This document shows, in pieces, positions 23,057 to 26,633 of a stretch of 26,633 bases of DNA (the first letter of the stretch is position 1; each line of letters opens with the position of its first letter). The notes below the pieces were generated by a model. That model was not told the origin of the DNA, did no database searches, and saw only the letters and a list, made by a program, of their open reading frames with translations. Source of the DNA: an uncultured Prevotella sp. (GTDB lineage Bacteria > Bacteroidota > Bacteroidia > Bacteroidales > Bacteroidaceae); the NCBI GenBank assembly GCA_934229335.1, contig CAKQDQ010000023.1, positions 1-26,633 of the forward strand. Direction: 5' to 3'. A program made the position numbers and the translations under genes.

Positions 23057-23098
23057 TTAGTAATAACTTTGTTAGTAACAAAATTATTACTAACTTTG
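23057..23098 (+). promoter_or_regulatory. Promoter overlapped by inverted repeats, upstream of the first ATPase gene
   Basis: TTTG (23068-23071), a 19-bp spacer and TAACTTTG (23091-23098) match the consensus. Two overlapping inverted repeats cover it: TTAGTAATAA (23057-23066) with TTATTACTAA (23084-23093), and GTTAGTAA (23071-23078) with TTACTAAC (23087-23094). This is a natural place for a repressor to bind. With transcription starting near 23105, the upstream in-frame ATG at 23102 would not be in the message, which favours the start at 23132. Confidence 0.75.
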
Positions 23099-23131
23099 CA
23101 AATGTCACAAGAAACAGAAACAGACAAGACA

Positions 23132-24700
23132 ATGGCTGAACTCAAACTATATCCCATAGGAATACAGACTTTCGAGGAGATTATAAGGCGTAATCTTCTT
23201 TATGTAGACAAGACAGAATACATTTACCGCATGACGCATTGCGGAGGTAAACACTTCTTTTTGTCACGCCCACGACGTTTCGGTAAGTCATTGCTTGTCT
23301 CTACTTTCCATAGTTATTTCGCAGGAAAGAAGGAGTTGTTCAAGGGGCTTGCCATAGAGAAACTGGAGCAGGAATGGACGGAATATCCCGTGCTGCACTT
23401 CGACATGAGTGGCGGTAAGCACATGGAAAAAGAGCAGTTGGAAAGGTATCTCGCAGATATACTCTCAGAACAAGAAAGAAAGTGGGGATATATCAGCGAG
23501 AAACGTGATTCTAATCTTCGCCTTATCGACCTTATAGACACCGCCTACGAGAAATCGAACAAGCAGGTAGTAATACTCATTGACGAATACGACGCACCAC
23601 TACTTGACGTTGCTCACAAGGAAGAAGAACTCGAAGTGTTGCGTAACGTCATGCGTAACTTCTACAGTCCACTAAAGATGCACGAGGGGAAACTGCGCTT
23701 TGTGTTCCTTACCGGCATCACAAAGTTCTCGCAGATGAGTATCTTTAGCGAACTGAACAACATGACTAACGTCAGTATGGACGATGAATATGCTGGCATT
23801 TGTGGCATTACAAAGGAAGAACTCACCACGCAAATGACTGCTGATATTGATGCTTTAGCGGAGAAATTAGGCAAGACGCACGACGAAACGCTCTCTGCAT
23901 TGCAGGAATATTACGATGGTTATCACTTCTCCGCCCAGTCCCCTGACGTCTTCAACCCATTCAGTTTGTTGAACGCTTTAGACAGAAAGAGGTTAGACTA
24001 CTACTGGTTTGCGTCGGGAACACCGACCTATCTCATTGAGATGTTGAAGAAATACCACGTCATGCCATCTGAAATAGGTGGCGAAGACGCTGACAAGACG
24101 GAGTTTGACGCTCCCACAGAGCACATGACTTCCATAATACCTCTGCTCTATCAGAGTGGCTACATCACCATAAAGGCATACGACCCAGAGACCGACCTCT
24201 ACACTCTCGACCTGCCCAACAAGGAGATTCGCGTAGGACTCTACCGCTGTCTGTTGCCTAACTACATAGGCACGAACACCGTAAAGGGCACCTCCACCAT
24301 CGCCAAGATGTCGGCACTCATTCGTCGGGGCAACATGGACGGGGCGTTACAGATGCTGCAAACCTACCTCGCTACGGTTCCTTACTGCGCCAATACTGAC
24401 TCGGAGGGACATTACCAGCAGATGATGTACGTTATATTCTCTATTCTCAACAACTACGTTGACCTTGAAGTTCGCACCGCCTTCGGACGTGTTGACATGG
24501 TATTGCGCACCGCAACGCACCTTTACCTATTTGAGTTGAAACTGAACAAGGACGCTGCCACCGCCATGAACCAAATAAACCTAAAGGAATACCCCAAGCG
24601 TTTCGCCCTATGTGGACTGCCGATAGTGAAGGTTGGCGTCAACTTCGACGTCGCCACTCGCAACATAACCGACTGGCTGATTGAATCGGTTGGGGAGTAA
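23132..24700 (+). CDS. AAA-ATPase-like protein with PD-(D/E)XK nuclease domain
   Basis: The frame is open from 23069, but the ATG at 23132 (MAELKLYPIGIQTFEEIIRR) is chosen because the -7 box ends at 23098 and the family normally begins with this motif; this gives 522 residues. The N-terminal AAA-ATPase-like domain has the modified Walker A RPRRFGKSLL (Lys52) and Walker B VVILIDEYDAPL. The C-terminal region holds GRVDMVLR and YLFELKL, the D...E-x-K core of the PD-(D/E)XK nuclease superfamily. This family is very abundant in gut and oral Bacteroidetes and its physiological role is unresolved; defence, DNA-end processing and mobile-element functions are all open. It is a single-gene unit with its own promoter and terminator. 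A 26-base fossil like part of this gene lies at 26419-26450. Confidence 0.85.
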   Translation: MAELKLYPIGIQTFEEIIRRNLLYVDKTEYIYRMTHCGGKHFFLSRPRRFGKSLLVSTFHSYFAGKKELFKGLAIEKLEQEWTEYPVLHFDMSGGKHMEKEQLERYLADILSEQERKWGYISEKRDSNLRLIDLIDTAYEKSNKQVVILIDEYDAPLLDVAHKEEELEVLRNVMRNFYSPLKMHEGKLRFVFLTGITKFSQMSIFSELNNMTNVSMDDEYAGICGITKEELTTQMTADIDALAEKLGKTHDETLSALQEYYDGYHFSAQSPDVFNPFSLLNALDRKRLDYYWFASGTPTYLIEMLKKYHVMPSEIGGEDADKTEFDAPTEHMTSIIPLLYQSGYITIKAYDPETDLYTLDLPNKEIRVGLYRCLLPNYIGTNTVKGTSTIAKMSALIRRGNMDGALQMLQTYLATVPYCANTDSEGHYQQMMYVIFSILNNYVDLEVRTAFGRVDMVLRTATHLYLFELKLNKDAATAMNQINLKEYPKRFALCGLPIVKVGVNFDVATRNITDWLIESVGE

Positions 24701-24714
24701 AGACGTAATAAACT

Positions 24715-24758
24715 AATCCTCGTTGCCATCTGTTACGATAACAACGAGGATTTTATTT
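24715..24758 (+). terminator. Terminator after the first ATPase gene
   Basis: AATCCTCGTTG (24715-24725) pairs with CAACGAGGATT (24742-24752), followed by TTATTTTATT. Inside the loop ATC and GAT can also pair, an arrangement like that of the conserved-loop terminators. Confidence 0.9.
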
Positions 24759-24797
24759 TATTCTTTACATTACTCTTTCATACCATTCTTAAAGCAC

Positions 24798-24900
24798 GAT
24801 AGTAGTTCCTTAAATGCCCAAAATACTATAGTTAAGGAACAAGTATAAGCGATAGTAGTTCCTTAACTATGTTAAAATATATAGTTAAGGAACTACTATC
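24798..24900. repeat. Operator-like inverted repeats upstream of the second ATPase gene
   Basis: A perfect 20-bp inverted repeat, GATAGTAGTTCCTTAACTAT (24851-24870) and its complement (24881-24900), is separated by GTTAAAATAT. A shorter, imperfect copy of the same pair lies just before it: GATAGTAGTTCCTTAA (24798-24813) and ATAGTTAAGGAAC (24828-24840). So there are four GTTCCTTAA sites in alternating orientation. The last one ends exactly where the -33 box of the next promoter begins. Confidence 0.85.
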
Positions 24901-24932
24901 ATTGCATATTCAGATAAAATTTTGTACCTTTG
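24901..24932 (+). promoter_or_regulatory. Promoter of the second ATPase gene
   Basis: ATTG (24901-24904), a 20-bp spacer and TACCTTTG (24925-24932) match the consensus. Transcription would start near 24939, about 33 nt before the start codon. Confidence 0.8.
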
Positions 24933-24971
24933 CAGCACATGTAAAGTATTAATTCATATTAAGATAGGGCA

Positions 24972-26417
24972 ATGGCAACCAACGGAATCATAGGAAGAGA
25001 ATACGAAATGCAACTCATTAACACGGCTTGCAACAGCGAAAAGGCAGAATTAGTGGCTGTGTATGGACGCAGACGTGTGGGTAAAACATACTTGGTAAGG
25101 CAGATGTTCAATAACAATTTTGTCTTTTCTTTCACGGGAATGTACGATACATCACGCACGGTACAATTAGAACAATTCCGCAAAAGCCTTGAGAGGTATT
25201 CACAAAAACATGTCAATAAACTCAAGGACTGGTTTGCTGCGTTTGACGCATTACGCCTTTACTTAGAGTCGTTACATAGCGAACGAATTATAGTCTTCCT
25301 TGATGAACTACCGTGGATGGACACCCCAAAAAGCAACTTTATCGCTGCTTTCAGTTTCTTTTGGAACGACTGGGCAGCAACCGTTCCTAACTTGAAGTTT
25401 ATAGTATGCGGTTCCGCTACTACATGGATGCTATCTCACATTATTGGCGACAAAGGAGGATTGTATGGTAGAGTCAGCCGACCTATATGTCTTAAACCCT
25501 TTACCTTAAGAGAAACGGCACTGTTTCTGAGAGAGATAAAAGGTATGGAGATAAGCAATGTTCAGGTTCTTGACATATACATGATACTTGGTGGTATTCC
25601 TTATTACCTCAATATGTTAGAAAAAGGACTGCCTATTGATGTATGTGTTGACCACTTATTCTTTCAACAAGGCGCACCACTGCGTCATGAATTTGACTTT
25701 CTGTTCCGTTCTCTTTTCAAAGACTCCACTATGTACAGGAAAACTGTAGAGGTTTTGGCTACAAAGATGAAGGGGATGAGCCGCAAGGAATTGATGGAGA
25801 CAATGAAAATAAAAGAGGGAGGAAAGTTGACGGAGGTGCTCAGCAATCTGATAAAATGCGACTTCATACGCAAATACTCCGCCATAGGCAAGAGCGAGCG
25901 TGACGCACAGTATCAGTTGACCGACCTTTTCTCACTGTTCCACATAAAATACGTTGCCGACAGCAACGGACAGGACGAGAGTTTCTGGAGTAACCTCCAC
26001 GGCGATGGGCGTAGGAACGCATGGTGCGGATATGCCTTTGAACAGGTTTGTCTGCACCACATACAACAGATTAAGGTGGCATTAGGCATCTCTGGCATCA
26101 TGAGCAACGTATATTCTTGGAGTTGCCGACCGTTTGTTGACGCTGCGGGAACTGCATGGAAAGGTGGTCAGATAGACCTTCTTATTGACCGCAACGATGG
26201 AGTTATCAACATTTGTGAGATGAAATACGCCAACGCTGAATATGTTATTGATGCCGAATATGAGCGCAGACTCAGGGAAAGAGCATCACTAATACAAGTC
26301 GTTACCAAGACAAGGAAGGCGCTTTTGCATACCTTTGTCACTACATATGGTGTGAAGCGCAACGCTTACAGCGGCATTGTGCAAAACGAAGTGACGCTTG
26401 AAGACCTCATAAAGTAA
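24972..26417 (+). CDS. AAA ATPase with DUF234/PD-(D/E)XK-type C-terminal domain
   Basis: The 481-residue protein belongs to the archaeal-type ATPase (PF01637-like) plus DUF234-like class. Walker A is YGRRRVGKTYL (31-41, Lys38), Walker B is IIVFLDELPWM (106-116), and FIVCGSATTWM fits the following sensor strand. A winged-helix-like middle (MSRKELMETMKIKEGGKLTE) precedes a C-terminal nuclease-like core, GGQIDLLIDR followed by NICEMKYA, the D...E-x-K pattern. It is a different family from the gene before it, although both pair an ATPase with a nuclease motif. Each has its own promoter and inverted repeats, so they are not an operon. The cellular role of this family is not established; genome defence or mobile-DNA handling is only a guess. 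Confidence 0.85.
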   Translation: MATNGIIGREYEMQLINTACNSEKAELVAVYGRRRVGKTYLVRQMFNNNFVFSFTGMYDTSRTVQLEQFRKSLERYSQKHVNKLKDWFAAFDALRLYLESLHSERIIVFLDELPWMDTPKSNFIAAFSFFWNDWAATVPNLKFIVCGSATTWMLSHIIGDKGGLYGRVSRPICLKPFTLRETALFLREIKGMEISNVQVLDIYMILGGIPYYLNMLEKGLPIDVCVDHLFFQQGAPLRHEFDFLFRSLFKDSTMYRKTVEVLATKMKGMSRKELMETMKIKEGGKLTEVLSNLIKCDFIRKYSAIGKSERDAQYQLTDLFSLFHIKYVADSNGQDESFWSNLHGDGRRNAWCGYAFEQVCLHHIQQIKVALGISGIMSNVYSWSCRPFVDAAGTAWKGGQIDLLIDRNDGVINICEMKYANAEYVIDAEYERRLRERASLIQVVTKTRKALLHTFVTTYGVKRNAYSGIVQNEVTLEDLIK

Positions 26418-26418
26418 G

Positions 26419-26450
26419 GTGACATTATACATAGCAGATGATGTACGTCA
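26419..26450 (+). pseudogene. Short remnant resembling the AAA-ATPase-like gene
   Basis: AGCAGATGATGTACGTCATA and the six bases after it (26435-26460 region start) match AGCAGATGATGTACGTTATA in the gene at 23132-24700 (about 24419-24445) with two differences in about 26 bases. One frame still reads QMMYVILS against QMMYVIFS. A GACATTA word lies upstream in both copies. The fragment begins directly after the stop codon of the second ATPase gene. Confidence 0.5.
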
Positions 26451-26483
26451 TACTCTCTTGGTTCAGGGAATTACGCATAATGC

Positions 26484-26527
26484 ATAAAAAAAGCAGTGCC
26501 CCCTCGGTATGTCACCAAGAGAGCACT
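26484..26527 (-). terminator. Terminator for the minus-strand gene at the right edge
   Basis: On the minus strand AGTGCTCTCTTGGT (26527-26514) pairs with ACCGAGGGGGCACT (26508-26495) over 14 positions, using three G-U pairs, around GACAT, followed by GCTTTTTTTAT. The G-U pairs exist only in minus-strand RNA, which fixes the direction. Confidence 0.85.
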
Positions 26528-26563
26528 GTGCCTATATTAATCTACGTAAAGCATGAGAACAGG

Positions 26564-26633
26564 TTAGTTCCACGCCTCGTCATCTTCATCATCAAGCCAC
26601 TGCACGTTGTTGTAACGTCCGCGAGCTGAGCCG
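26564..26633 (-). CDS. C-terminal end of a minus-strand protein (gene continues past the window)
   Basis: From the right edge the minus strand reads GSARGRYNNVQWLDDEDDEAWN and then TAA at 26566-26564. The 22 visible residues form an acidic tail with two tryptophans. A directional terminator lies 37 bp past the stop, which supports a real gene ending here. I do not recognise the protein from this fragment. Confidence 0.55.
   Translation of the reverse strand, partial: GSARGRYNNVQWLDDEDDEAWN

Noticed and set aside
23069..23131. Upstream starts (23069, 23102) for the first ATPase gene
   Set aside because: They fall within or just past the promoter, before or at the predicted start of transcription; the family motif begins at 23132.
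23132..26417. Toxin-antitoxin or restriction-modification operon
   Set aside because: No methyltransferase, specificity subunit or small antitoxin gene is present and the two genes have separate promoters.

Overview
The window looks like a chromosomal segment of a Bacteroidales genome, most likely Prevotella or a close relative. The evidence is a type III glutamine synthetase, a C10 (streptopain-like) protease with a BspA-type leucine-rich tail, a TonB-dependent receptor next to DUF4876/DUF6850-like partners, and gene starts with A-rich leaders rather than Shine-Dalgarno sites. Seven-odd promoters fit the Bacteroidetes pattern of a TTG-type -33 box, 19-20 bp, then TAnnTTTG. No tRNA, rRNA, CRISPR array or transposase gene was found.

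Layout. (1) 1-5100, plus strand: the 3' part of a TonB-dependent receptor gene, a surface-type lipoprotein (DUF4876-like) and an outer-membrane barrel (DUF6850-like), probably one operon for uptake or surface binding of an unknown ligand. (2) 5257-10536, plus strand: a secreted calycin/GLUG-like repeat protein, a periplasmic or secreted M16 zinc protease and a small secreted FMN-binding-domain protein. (3) 11114-13045: a secreted C10 cysteine protease with its own promoter. (4) 13340-22737: a nitrogen and lysine/cell-wall block built around a divergent promoter region. Leftward run dapF, dapL, a TorF-like outer-membrane protein and glnN (own promoter); rightward run a P-II protein, amtB and asnB. 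Together they import ammonium, sense nitrogen status, fix ammonia into glutamine and asparagine, and make meso-diaminopimelate by the LL-aminotransferase route. (5) 23132-26417: two unrelated AAA ATPase genes, each with a C-terminal PD-(D/E)XK-type nuclease motif and each with its own promoter loaded with inverted repeats. (6) The right edge holds the last codons of a minus-strand gene and its terminator.

The non-coding DNA is unusually rich in structure. There is a 193-bp near-palindromic MITE-like element with perfect 18-bp ends and a 4-bp direct repeat behind asnB; a 400-bp composite of two palindromes inside 26-bp terminal repeats between the FMN-protein and C10 genes; REP-like GC-rich repeats flanking the M16 gene; 22-bp tandem repeats ending in hairpins that show compensatory changes, around the DUF4876/DUF6850 pair; and terminators sharing one loop sequence. 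All family names come from reading the translations by eye; no database search was run.
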